From contig JBAIZL010000001.1 of assembly GCA_036971475.1 (NCBI GenBank), positions 103,151,350 through 103,215,349 on the forward strand: 64,000 bases of DNA, in the 5' to 3' direction. The stretch comes from Prosapia bicincta (lineage: Eukaryota > Arthropoda > Insecta > Hemiptera > Cercopidae). The notes beneath the pieces were generated by a model. The model saw only the letters and a program-made list of their open reading frames with translations. It was not told the DNA's origin and did no database searches. Every line of letters begins with the position of its first letter. The stretch's first letter is position 1. This document shows, piece by piece, positions 1 through 9,269 of this stretch. Position numbers and translations under genes: made by a program.

Positions 1-329
1 TTTTCCAGGTCTGATGCAAAAGTAATTTTTCTGTTCCTAGTTATAAACGCTCTCTGAGATATTTCTCCTTCCACATTTACAAATTCGGACTCCATCACAA
101 GTCCAAACTTAAAATTTAAACGAACGAGCTCCTCTTTCAACAGCTCCACTACAACATCGCTCGCTTCAATTATGTAATCGTCCAAATAGAGTTCGCACAC
201 GTTCCTTATAAGGAAATGTTTAACATATGACCTCGGTAACGCTTGAGATAGAAGTTCGTGTTTCAACTTTTGTCTTGAGGGAGCGTAATGTATGACTGTT
301 GCTCTGTCAGCTACTGATTCCTTTCTAGT
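1..329 (-). pseudogene. Partial frame resembling the region N-terminal to protein-primed DNA polymerase B of Maverick/adintovirus-like elements
   Basis: On the minus strand a frame stays open from just after the TAA at 330-332 to the window edge, about 109 codons with no stop. It is the same frame as the C2H2 protein immediately upstream, so only that one TAA separates them. The translation has a composition typical of a real protein, with an acidic/hydrophobic stretch (VVVELLKEELVRLNFKFGLV) followed by ESEFVNVEGE and FITRNRKITF. This pattern recalls the zinc-finger-plus-arm region that precedes DNA polymerase B in arthropod Maverick/adintovirus-like elements; that is recognition from memory and not a search result. 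If right, the polymerase lies to the left of this window. The single stop could be a real gene end, with the downstream frame using its own start, or a nonsense mutation in one decaying gene. Confidence 0.45.
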
Positions 330-653
330 TTATGGCAAGTCTGGTAAGCTGTATAATTCGTTGTTTTCTTGATCGAGAAAAGGTGTATGGAATATCTCAA
401 CATGCGACAACAGGAGTAAGCGGTCGTTGAATTCTTCTCCACAAATCTCGCACGATAATAAGCTATTCCTTTCTGTCTTCCTTTCTCCATCAGCTGGAAT
501 AGTTCCTTCATAGTCGGGAATTGTGTAAACTTCTCTGTCTTCATTTTCCTGTGTGCAGACTCTGTGAAATAACTCAAAATGCATCAGATACAGTAACTCA
601 TCTTTGAATTCATCTCTGCAAATTTCACAGCAGAAAACATTGTTAGATTCCAT
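330..653 (-). CDS. Two-finger C2H2 zinc-finger protein of the virus-like element (107 aa)
   Basis: ATG start at 653. Two zinc fingers of the form C-x2-C-x12-H-x4-H are visible: C9/C12/H25/H30 and C68/C71/H84/H89. Each finger is followed by a similar short tail containing QEN and then Y..PD, so the protein is two copies of a module of about 60 residues. Such fingers bind nucleic acid or protein in known C2H2 proteins. In arthropod Maverick/adintovirus-like elements C2H2 fingers often sit at the front of the polymerase gene, and here the same frame remains open beyond the TAA at 330. It may therefore be the broken N-terminus of a longer protein and not a free-standing gene. A TATA-like stretch lies 65-110 nt upstream. 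Confidence 0.6.
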   Translation of the reverse strand: MESNNVFCCEICRDEFKDELLYLMHFELFHRVCTQENEDREVYTIPDYEGTIPADGERKTERNSLLSCEICGEEFNDRLLLLSHVEIFHTPFLDQENNELYSLPDLP

Positions 654-715
654 TTTAGTATATTTGTTCTACTCAAATTCAAGTTAGAAACTAAAATGAT
701 ACTAAAATCATGCAT

Positions 716-765
716 GTCTTATATATATATATCCTGAACTACATCCCCCACCACTATATATTTAA
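716..765 (-). promoter_or_regulatory. TATA-like promoter region of the C2H2 gene
   Basis: Reading the minus strand, a TAAATATATAG stretch around 755-765 and a run of TATATATATATAAG around 716-733 lie about 65-110 nt before the ATG at 653. The first is followed by a GC-containing segment, as expected for a core promoter. The AT-rich background makes chance matches common, so this rests mainly on the same spacing being seen for the neighbouring genes. Confidence 0.35.
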
Positions 766-850
766 AAAAAGAGCATTATCCTTGTTACCCCCCCTCATCA
801 GCTGATCTATTCTATTAACTATATGTAACCTTGACACACTGACCTAGTGC

Positions 851-1489
851 CTAGAACTGTGTTACGTTATTCAGTATGTTTATATCTTTAAGGGTTTGAG
901 TTAAGTTACCCGCTTTAGCTGGAACTAACATTAAGTGTCTGCTGTTGCTATTGCTGTATCCCATCCCTGATCCGTAGTATGTTGTGGGAAACATTTGAGC
1001 TATAACAGTCCTATATTTAAAGGAATTTACTTGGCGATTAATCCTGTTGTTTCGCAAATATCCAATCCTATGAGCGTTGGTCTTGACTAATATATCTTTA
1101 TAGGCTGCGATATCATTCTCGTCATAGACGTAATCATCAGGTATTCTCTTGAAAAGAAGCTCATACAATCCTTTAGTCGGATTGTAAACGGTATCACCCA
1201 ATCGCAGACCACCATCTTCTTCGAACAACAATTGCGTGTCACCAACAAAAATGTTATCTTTCTCCAAACGTGGACCGTATGTATGATCAATACTCTTTTT
1301 ATTACCGGCAGCGTCATTCATGAATTTCTTCATGTAAGATTTAGTGAGCGGATTAGCGAAAGTGTCCTCTAACCACTCTGTTGCTACGTCATAAGCACCC
1401 GGAGTTGATATAACTTCGCCGACACTGGGTTCTGGGGGATCGGATGTCTCAGCTATTACATTTAAGTCTGTAAATTCAGGATATAACAA
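851..1489 (-). pseudogene. C-terminal part of a DUF8207-like virus-element protein, cut by a frameshift
   Basis: This frame of about 212 codons has no ATG at its start (the first codon shown is TTG) and is actually open back to about 1564, where it meets a TAA. It overlaps the end of the upstream 106-aa frame by about 60 nt in a different phase, so the two look like one gene split by an indel. The protein carries a DHTYG motif (LDTVYG-like), then GLRLGDTVYNPTKGLYELLF and later YKDILVKTNAHR. I associate this layout with the DUF8207-type proteins of unknown function that are multicopy in arthropod genomes and often sit in virus-like elements. No catalytic residues can be named. It lies 197 nt before the C2H2 gene on the same strand. 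Confidence 0.5.
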
Positions 1490-1500
1490 GGAGGTATGGT

Positions 1501-1821
1501 CTATTTCACCCTTTCTAACACTGTGTCGTCCGTCAAAGAGTGGGTCGTAGGAGATGACACCGCTTTAGGAATAAAAATATACTTTGCAAAACGTTCTCCC
1601 GAATTACACGCGGTTAGCGTTTTGGATTTATACGAAGCTTTTTCAGACAGTATTTTATCTAACGCGGTTTTAATCATCTCTCTGATAGGTTCTATAATAT
1701 AATGTAAACGTTTTTGTACTCTACTTTCGCTCTCAATTTTTCGTATCTTAAACCGATTATACTTTGACTTTATCAATTTCCTAAGCGAGGTTATTTCATC
1801 GAGAAGGTTTTCCTCAGACAT
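1501..1821 (-). pseudogene. N-terminal part of the same frameshifted DUF8207-like protein (106 aa, coiled-coil type)
   Basis: ATG start at 1821. The first 60 residues are rich in K, R, E, L and I with heptad-like spacing (LLDEITSLRKLIKSKYNRF), which suggests a coiled coil; the C-terminus is S/T-rich and ends at a TAG at 1501-1503. DUF8207-like proteins as I recall them have just such a charged helical N-terminus in front of the core that is found here in the next frame. The overlap of open frames at 1501-1564 marks where the reading-frame change lies. Programmed frameshifting cannot be excluded, but no slippery heptamer with a following hairpin is evident. Confidence 0.45.
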
Positions 1822-1865
1822 ATTCCCACACCTGTAAACAAAATAATACTGAGAATTCAGATAGT

Positions 1866-1886
1866 GAGTTTATAATATAATATGAA
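1866..1886 (-). promoter_or_regulatory. TATA-like box of the DUF8207-like gene
   Basis: On the minus strand ATTATATTATAAAC lies roughly 45-65 nt upstream of the ATG at 1821. Its position matches the TATA-like boxes of the zinc-motif and RING genes in the same element. Confidence 0.35.
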
Positions 1887-1987
1887 GTTGCATAAATAGA
1901 TAAAAAGCTATCGTCCTATACATGCTGCTCTTATGTAGTAGCATTGTTGTTGTATATATTTCTTTCAAGATCATCCGTAATTACCAA

Positions 1988-2025
1988 GATTGAGCAGGTG
2001 CGCGAACCCATCATCTGCTCTAATC
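1988..2025. other. Hairpin, first copy
   Basis: Left arm GATTGAGCAGGTG (1988-2000) pairs with CATCTGCTCTAATC (2012-2025) with one bulge and one mismatch. The loop contains GCGAAC. It is the older or more decayed copy of the hairpin at 2231-2272. Confidence 0.5.
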
Positions 2026-2230
2026 TGGTTGAATGGAAATGACGCAAAGGAGGGTGTTTAAGAGGAAACCTTTAGTGAGAAAGACAACACTAATTATTTT
2101 AAACAATTTCAGAATTTCCTTGTTGGAGTTGGTGTCTGCAAACTTTACTTGTGGTTAGCATTCGTCTTTAACATGCTGCTCTTGTGTAGTAGCGTTGGTA
2201 AATATGTGTCAAGGTCGTTTATAATAAAGA

Positions 2231-2272
2231 GAATAGAGCACCTGATGGGCGAACACATCAGCTGCTCTATTC
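2231..2272. other. Hairpin, second copy (17-bp arms)
   Basis: The left arm 2231-2247 and right arm 2256-2272 are complementary with a single mismatch, around the 8-nt loop GGCGAACA. It lies about 70 nt past the stop of the 210-aa minus-strand gene, so it would fall in the 3' end of that transcript. A role in 3'-end formation is possible but unproven. Confidence 0.55.
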
Positions 2273-2342
2273 TTGGAAAGGAAAGCAAATGAAGGAAAGG
2301 AGGGCGTGTATGAGGAAACAGTTGCTGAGAAGATGAATCGTA

Positions 2343-2975
2343 TTATTTTTTAACCCAATGTAGAAGTTTCTTTTTGGAGTTGTGATCTGCAAACTTTACT
2401 TCAAGATACCATCCGTCTTTAACAGGTTGTTTTTTAAACTTCTTAAAAGGGAAATGTATGATGAAGGCACCTTTTGTAGTTCCCACGATGGCCTCATCAT
2501 CGTTCAAATATGATAGAAGTCGATATTTGGTGTTAGTTTTGAGTCTGGATATTTTTATTTTCGGCAAAATATTTTTTGAAGTGTTATTTGTGGAAGATTT
2601 TGTTTCTTTCAGGCCTGTTGTATTACGCTCGCGATGACGGCTGCACAGTAAAACACTATCACCTGCAATACGAGCGTTGCATATTCCGCCTCTCTTTATT
2701 CCTTTCGAAAATCTGCATGTACAAAGTCGGAATTGCTTTTGGGAATTGGAGGGTAGAGTAGGTAAAAACTCAAGTTTTTTGGCTGCAGTAGGTTTCGGAG
2801 AAATAGTCGAGGATTTGTTTTTACAATTTTTAACAGGACTATCTGTTAGCAGTAGGTCCTTAACCAGGTTGTTGAAATGATAGGCTGCGGTATTTGAAGT
2901 GCTTGCGGTTTCAGTTCTCCTATGTATGGTGGACATTTTTAGAGGAGCTGTAGAAATCCTGACGGTTGGATCCAT
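2343..2975 (-). CDS. Zinc-motif protein of the virus-like element, function unknown (210 aa)
   Basis: ATG at 2975 and an uninterrupted frame. Residues 1-80 are S/T/K/P-rich and probably disordered. Residues 85-114 form a compact Cys/His motif, C87-x11-C99-x11-C111-x2-H114 with an extra C85, in the pattern CxxxKGxxxGxxC...CxxH that recurs in large DNA viruses and related elements as a putative zinc-binding module. Residues 145-210 form a basic C-terminal domain (YRLLSYLNDDEAIVGTT, then WYLEVKF) that looks globular. Its 3' end is duplicated downstream. A strong TATA-like box lies about 55 nt before the ATG. It is the best-preserved frame of the cassette. I do not recognise a specific family and assign no function. 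Confidence 0.6.
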   Translation of the reverse strand: MDPTVRISTAPLKMSTIHRRTETASTSNTAAYHFNNLVKDLLLTDSPVKNCKNKSSTISPKPTAAKKLEFLPTLPSNSQKQFRLCTCRFSKGIKRGGICNARIAGDSVLLCSRHRERNTTGLKETKSSTNNTSKNILPKIKISRLKTNTKYRLLSYLNDDEAIVGTTKGAFIIHFPFKKFKKQPVKDGWYLEVKFADHNSKKKLLHWVKK

Positions 2976-3027
2976 TCTTCAGCTATAAGATTGAGAAGCA
3001 AAATGATGAAGTTGTCGCGTGTCTATG

Positions 3028-3037
3028 CTATTTATAC
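3028..3037 (-). promoter_or_regulatory. TATA box of the zinc-motif gene
   Basis: Minus strand GTATAAATAG, a near-perfect TATA consensus in a GC-richer context, about 53-62 nt upstream of the ATG at 2975. Confidence 0.5.
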
Positions 3038-4192
3038 AATTTAAAACGAAGGAGGGGTTATACTGTATCACTAGGAAGGGAGGGGGAGAAAGACGTTTTG
3101 GATGTGAAGAGGTAGGTGAGGTTTAACATAGTAGAATAGTTGAGTAAAGAAGATATCGGGGGGAGGTGGAAGGAATTGAAGTGTTCCAAATCACAAATTG
3201 AAGTAACTCTGCGGGGGGAATTGAACTTATTATTATTTTTTTTCGGGGGAGGAGGTAACAGAATGTATTATAACTTTAATCCAAGCTTTGGAAAATGTGT
3301 GAAGCATTTTCTTCCAGCTAAAAACTGGGTCAAGGTCGTTTAAATATTAAAAAATGTTTTCCTTAAAACTATGGGAAAGAATAGGAAGGAGTGACTCTAA
3401 GCAGAATGTACTGAATATCCTCCTTGTAACACTCTGCACAAAGGGATCCCTAGGCGCTCTACTAGACTGGAACGCAATTCGTCACGTCACCAGCCGAATA
3501 GACCAACGGCAACCTAGAGGGATTGGGGTGTAAGTGAATAATAGACATACGCTGAATTCGTTCTTGCTATATGACTAGTGGAAGCCGGGTGACGCAACGA
3601 ATGACGCGAAATTCATCTCGCCAATCATCCGCTACGTTTACTAACCTCGGGGAAAAGACAAAAAAAGGTGGGTGGGGGTGGGGGTTGGATATCAAGCTCC
3701 CAGTGAACAGAAACAATGATGTCCAGGACAACACGCTTTGCCCGGGTTGCCCCCCAGACAAACTATCCGGAGATAGCCTTAGCGTGCGTGAAAGAGGAAG
3801 GAGTATTAGGGATATTAATGATGTAAACCGGGAAGTAAGAAACATATATTATTTTATCTGAAAAGTAAACAATAAAAAAATGTTATTAAATTCCCCCCCC
3901 CCCCCAAATATGCGATTTTCGGTATTTTGAATAACAATTTATGTATTCCACAAGACTAAATCAACAATAATTTTACGAAATTGATTTTCACTTCATGAGA
4001 TACCCCATTCTGTTCCGACTACATATATAGCACGTGCTTATGTGTAATATACTCCAGACATGGGCTTGAAGTAATTAAAAGATACCCAATAAAAATCACA
4101 TTAGGGGGGGATTGATCAAAATCAGAAACAATCATGATTCCTGAGGTTAACCTGAAAGTAGGAGTAATATTGTTTATAATACCTGAAAAATA

Positions 4193-4355
4193 AACAAGAA
4201 TAAATATTGGTATTATTTATATAAAACCTGAAATAAATAAAGATATAATTATTTTAACCTGAAAAAACTGCTGAAACAAGAATAAATATTGGTATTATTT
4301 ATATAAACCTGGAAGAAATAAATATATAATTATTTTAACCTGAAAAACGTGCTGT
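4193..4355. repeat. Tandem duplication, about 82-bp unit
   Basis: ACAAGAATAAATATTGGTAT starts at 4193 and again at 4275, and both copies run through ATATAATTATTTTAACCTGAA with few differences. Confidence 0.7.
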
Positions 4356-5353
4356 GTTTATGCTATAATTATAAAAATAATTATTAACAAATATCTATCA
4401 CAAATACAAAATATATAAGGAAACAAAAACAACAATATAAAGTAATGCAAGACAATATATAATTATATATAATAGTTACTACAATCAATATAGTAATATA
4501 AGAGTACGAAAAAGTACGTGAATTTTCTTTAAAATTTAACATGCAACCACTAAAAATACATCTAAACATTTAGTCTAACATGCACAAAAAATTAAATAAT
4601 TCAATGTAATGTAAACCAATGTGATATATAGAAAATACACCAAGGGAATAAACATATATTATAATTATTTATGTTAACAAGCTAACAAAAACTCACAATA
4701 CAGAGATGTTATCTCAAATTATATGCTTTGGAAATAAGATATGACCAAGATATGCGAACAATATAACAGCTGACATGGGCATCAAACGATATTTTCGCAG
4801 ATTTTTTGGGTTTCAAGCATGGATACTTATTTTGAACCGCAAAAAACTTTTATCTCTGGGTGCATACCTTCTTTACAAAGCATAAAACCAAAGTAACCTA
4901 TATAAAATACAAGGGAATAAAAAATATATTACAACATTGAAATATCTTAAAAAGCTAACAAGAACATAGTATTCACTCTGTAAAGTCATGCATAGAAGTG
5001 AACAGTCTCTAAAAGTTTTGCTCGTTTATATAGAGCTAATACCTACATGCAGTGCAACACCTGGCCCCCTCTGAGTTCATCAAACCTAGTTTTACCCGTC
5101 CCCCACAACACCTGTCTTAACACCTGTCAGTCTGAGTTTTATTAATCCTAAGGTAATTAATTGCATTGTATTTCAAAACAAACACACACAAGTATGTCGT
5201 GGTCATCAACTATGCCCATCACTTGTGTGTGTGTGTGTGTGTATTGTTTGATGTTTGAATATTAATAAAATAGAGGATTTTTAGTTGAGCAAAGGTGTAA
5301 AATGATTTAGGCTTGGTCAAAGCAAACACAAAATTACATTTTTTCTACAAGAC

Positions 5354-5356
<3 letters not shown>

Positions 5357-5410
<54 letters not shown>
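5357..5410. repeat. (AT)n microsatellite
   Basis: About 27 uninterrupted AT dinucleotides. A shorter (GT)n run lies at 5223-5241. Confidence 0.95.
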
Positions 5411-5413
<3 letters not shown>

Positions 5414-5483
5414 AAATAATAACTTACAATAATTATACTATTAAAAAGAAATATTGTTGTTAAACAAAAAATTATTACAAATG

Positions 5484-5744
5484 TTAGGAAAGATAAATTC
5501 TCATAAAAGAGACAACAGTTTCTCTACAAATTCCGCAAGTTTTGCAGGCTAATCCGCAAAGCAAACAAGCAATAACAAGTCTGCAGGGTAAATAAACCAC
5601 TTGAACTTCTTCTGATAGACAGATTTTACATTCTGCACGAAGTATATCTGCTGCCAATGAGGTCTTCCTAGTAACTAAAGCCTTCTCTCTGAAACTGTCA
5701 ACGGGAACGAATGCCTTGCCTTTTCCCATTTGTACGATGTCCAT
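5484..5744 (-). CDS. IAP-type RING-finger protein lacking the zinc-ligand histidine (86 aa)
   Basis: ATG at 5744. The C-terminal half (residues 39-86) follows the RING of inhibitor-of-apoptosis proteins: C39-x2-C42, VVYLPC54, C60-x2-C63, C70-x2-C73, then R and a hydrophobic tail ending YLS. In active RINGs of this type they recruit E2 enzymes and ubiquitinate targets. Here the conserved histidine two residues after C54 is leucine (L56), so seven of the eight usual ligands remain. No BIR domain is present in the 86 residues, and the N-terminal 38 residues match nothing I know. IAP-like RING proteins are carried by several insect DNA viruses and related elements. With the missing ligand, ligase activity is doubtful; C67 lies nearby but is not in a usual ligand position. 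Confidence 0.65.
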   Translation of the reverse strand: MDIVQMGKGKAFVPVDSFREKALVTRKTSLAADILRAECKICLSEEVQVVYLPCRLVIACLLCGLACKTCGICRETVVSFMRIYLS

Positions 5745-5790
5745 CGCTAGTCAATTTGAAGGGCAAATGTTACTTTTTTGATAGCTATTG

Positions 5791-5802
5791 CAGTTTATAT
5801 AC
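5791..5802 (-). promoter_or_regulatory. TATA box of the RING gene
   Basis: Minus strand GTATATAAACTG, 47-58 nt upstream of the ATG at 5744, the same spacing as for the zinc-motif gene. Confidence 0.5.
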
Positions 5803-5849
5803 GCTACTCTTTAAAGTTAACTGTGTTTGGGGTGAACATTAATTATATA

Positions 5850-6925
5850 TTCAAGGTGCGGATCCTATCTTAATAAATTACCAAGCTTTTACATTTTGTA
5901 ACCAGTCAAGATTTGGAGAACAAATACATAAGAGACAGTCCAGGAAAAGACTACCAGATTTTTCGCTAAAATAAATTACACGATCGGTGAAAATCAACCC
6001 ATCACCTCGTAACGGATTTCAACGGTTTTAAAAAATACTTCAACCGTACACACACGCAGTTATAGTAAAAATATAGGTCATCAACGAACTGGGTACGGGA
6101 TATAATACACACGTTCCATTACAAAAACACATGTCAAAATGACGTCATTCTCTAGAGGTAGGTTTTTAAAAACAATTTATTCAGGCCAAATACCTGTTAC
6201 AACAAACACAGAGTTGGAGAAACAAGCGCTAGCACAATGATATGTACACACACAAGCTCACGAGCGCGGAACCTATCTTAATAAATTAACATGCTTTTAC
6301 ATTTTTTAACTAGTAAAGATCTGGAGAACAAACAGAAAAGTCACCGTTCAGTCTTTGCGACTGACACATTTATCGCGAAAATAAACCTCGTAACGGATTT
6401 CAACGGTTTTTAAAAATACTTCAACCGTACACACGCGACGTTATAGTAAAAATATAGGTCAGCAACGAACTGGGTACGGGATATAATACACACGGTCCTT
6501 CACAAAAAACAAATGCCAAAATTACGTCATTCTCTAGGTAACCAACGGTTTTTTCATTACCCCCCAACATGTCCGAACATGTTTTTAATTACGTCACACA
6601 ATAGCGAACACGCACATGTCCACGCATATACACAATCGCACAAGCGCGCACATTTATTACCTCCTCCGACAAAACTACATTCACGTTACGCTCCAATTAT
6701 CTCAGCAACCAACCCCTAGTACCTCACGTAACGGTCTTTAACGAAAATTAACGTATTTCTAAAAAAAACACCTGTCACCTACACAAACGCACAAGCGCGC
6801 ACATGCGCGCACATTTAATACCTCCTCTCATTCACGTTACGCTCCAATTATCTCAGAAACCAACTCCTAGTACCTCACGTAACCGTTTTTAACGGAAATT
6901 AACGTATTTTCATCAAAACCACCTG
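5850..6925. repeat. Diverged tandem repeats at the right edge of the virus-like element
   Basis: A unit starting CCTATCTTAATAAATTA occurs at about 5863 and again at about 6268, some 405 bp apart, and continues in both copies through AACGGATTTCAACGG, a GTACACAC segment, GAACTGGGTACGGGATATAA and a GACGTCAT/TACGTCAT site. A second pair of units of about 160 bp follows (6655-6760 and 6820-6920), sharing TTCACGTTACGCTCCAATTA and CCTAGTACCTCACGTAAC. Seven TAACGG/CAACGG words occur here (6010, 6020, 6391, 6401, 6543, 6729, 6890). The array may be the terminal repeat region of the element, but the opposite end is outside the window so inverted terminal repeats cannot be tested. Confidence 0.6.
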
Positions 6926-7579
6926 TTTGTGGCGAATGTCCGATTTTGACATCTACTTATATATACATATATAAAAATATATAAATAAATATAGTTTATT
7001 GATCAAATACAGTTCTTAAAAACTCTGCATTGAAATAGGGTACCTTCATTATCACCTTACTTTATGCTTAATTGTAAGAATTAGCTCTGCAATTAATTCT
7101 TTGAGTGTTTTAGGTAAAAAAAGATCTGGTTCAGTTAATTTTTTTTATTCAGGTACTCTGGCATTGGTAGGAACCATGTGAGTGGTAACTCCATTTGCCT
7201 AACTCCATTAGATACAATCGGGAAGAGAACCTTCCATAAAGAGGAAGGTGCAGGCAGTCGATTTTCAATCATATATCCCTTATAGTAGAAGAAGTTAAGA
7301 AACAGCTGATCAATGCAGCCTACTCATCTACACGGTCTACAGTCAAACATTAAAGAGGCAGCTGTTGCCGTTTTTCTTGTCGAGAAGGTGGTATCAGGGA
7401 GGTATGGAGGTAACTGGAACGTCCGATGCTTCCAATAAATTATTTCTAACATCCCAAAAGCTGGAAACACAATGGCAACATCCCTCTTGTAATAGACGCA
7501 ACAGCCAGAATTCTACTTGTGGTAGATACAAAAACCACATCCCCTATTGTTTAACAAGGTGATCTTTAGATGAAAAGTC
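6926..7579. other. No feature seen
   Basis: AT-rich sequence with no recognisable gene or repeat. The right boundary of the virus-like element probably lies near 6,925-6,970, where the repeats stop. Confidence 0.4.
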
Positions 7580-9256
7580 AGTTTAGTTGAACATAATATC
7601 CTTTTCTCCTTGACCTTTAGAGAAGGGTCACATTTCTCCTTGACTTGAAACTAAAACCACCTCTTCCAGTAACAGAATGGTTTTACCTGAAAAGCCAAAA
7701 CTTAATGACCATCATTTTACTACCCAAACAAAGAATATCCTGTTGGTCTATAGGAAGGAAGGGTTGACTATAAAAAATCTACAGGAAAACCAAAACTATT
7801 TCTCAGCAAAGTTATTACTTCTTGGTACTATTGCCCTTATAATACTGGGTTTACCCTTATCATACTTGAAATAATATTTTTATTTAACTTTGGAACAGAA
7901 ACTTTTGGTTCAAAATTATGATAGCCAATGACATAATAACTATGATATTAGCATTTGCATGCCAGGAGACTCTAATAAGCCCAAACATATAAATACGTAA
8001 AAAGGATCATTTATATTATGAGAGTATGTTAACAGTTGTAGTAGTTTGTGATATAGAAACCATACAGTATACAATTCTTATAGGAACTATTGACGACAAA
8101 GAGGTATATATTTAAATTATTTATATTGAACTAGTTGAGAAATAACAATAAAATATTAATAATAAAACCGTAATGGTGTATAGTAACGAGAACAAAATGA
8201 TGTACATGGAATAAAGAAATATTAATATAGAGATTTTATTTTATAATTAGTGATTTCTAGAAAAATTCTTGTCCTGAACATCAAAGAATCCCTGTAGAGC
8301 TAAAATCAATACAACACACAAATGATTCCACTCTAACCTTTACTTGCTTGGATTTAATTGTGTTTGTTTCAATGTAAACTAAAACCATCTCCGACATGTT
8401 TCAGTTAACTTCTAATGTCCTATCTCTGACAATCCGAATTAACTGTATCACATGCAGCGTTTAGCTAGCTTTGGAACTAAAATGGTTTTAATAAAATTGG
8501 GATTAAATCAAAGGACATGATCGCCTTTTAAGCTGAAGCTTTTAATACTGATTTGCATTTTTATTGATGTTTGTGTCCCAGTCAGATTAAATTACTTGTG
8601 TTGACTCTCAAAAGAACAAGTGATTTCTGACCTATTTGTATTCATTAAATAAAACAATACAGGGCGTCTTTAAAACAATAATTAGATTTAATTTCTACAG
8701 GAATCTTTCATTTTATGTTTAAATAATACTGAAAATGTTTCTATGTTAACCTAATTTAAGCATATGCGTTGTCTCTATAACAATACAAAAATAATAATGA
8801 AAACACATGCTCTTGAATCTTCTATGTTTCACTGCACTATATATTGGTAGGCTAACCTCTTTTCATACATTTGTTTTAATTAAAAACTAACAATTGTAGT
8901 GTTTTTAAAGAGTTTTTTATGGCTTTAAAGTCTTCTTCAACTCGCATTTATTTTAATTGATCATTTTTATTGACTCCTTCATTATGAGACTTTTGTTTAC
9001 AAATACCTATTATTATATTAACACAATTATTAAACTATTTATTTATCCTGTCTTTGATCTTTCTATAAAAGTTATCTAAGCAGAACAATAACCACTTTCA
9101 AATATAGCAACATCTATATAAAATAACACATTATATTTTCTAGCACAGTTGTGTCGTTAAATCTTGGTAACGATACTCTCTTTTACTCATGGTTGTTAAT
9201 AAATCATTCGAATTTTGTATCATTCGAATCATTTGGAGTTTTTATAATTGTTGATA
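7580..9256 (+). repeat. Long dispersed repeat A, copy 1
   Basis: This stretch matches 12,965-14,315 in the same orientation with many substitutions and indels. Shared markers are TGACCTTTAGAGAA, CACACAAATGATTCCACT, ACTAAAACCATCTCCGACAT and TATTTTCTAGCACAGTT. No conserved coding frame runs through both copies, so it is probably a non-autonomous or long-dead element or a segmental duplication. Confidence 0.6.
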
Positions 9257-9269
9257 CCCAACGTGTATT

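Larger units (their letters stand above)
1921..2425. repeat. Tandem duplication of about 252 bp overlapping the 3' end of the zinc-motif gene
   Basis: Both copies begin with CATGCTGCTCTT (1921 and 2173), share a hairpin core and an AAAGGAGGG segment, and end in sequence matching the last codons of the 210-aa gene (KFADxNS). The outer copy (1921-2172) therefore carries a dead, diverged duplicate of the gene's 3' end, including an early stop. The copies have clearly diverged by substitutions and indels. Confidence 0.7.
3038..5483. other. Gap between zinc-motif and RING genes, no supported gene
   Basis: About 2.4 kb with no convincing frame on either strand. 3400-3860 is clearly richer in GC than its surroundings and has overlapping open frames of 92-96 codons on both strands, neither recognisable. 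3892-3905 is a poly-C run. From 3900 onward the DNA is very AT-rich. In a virus-like element one would expect more genes here, so it may hold decayed ones. Confidence 0.4.

Noticed and set aside
3567..3861. Overlapping frames of 92-96 codons on both strands in the GC-rich island
   Set aside because: Low-complexity content (G/W and P/H runs), no recognisable motif, and the two strands exclude each other; kept only as a composition finding.
7677..7874. 65-codon plus-strand frame in repeat A with a hydrophobic C-terminus
   Set aside because: The frame is not kept in the second copy of repeat A near 13.1 kb.
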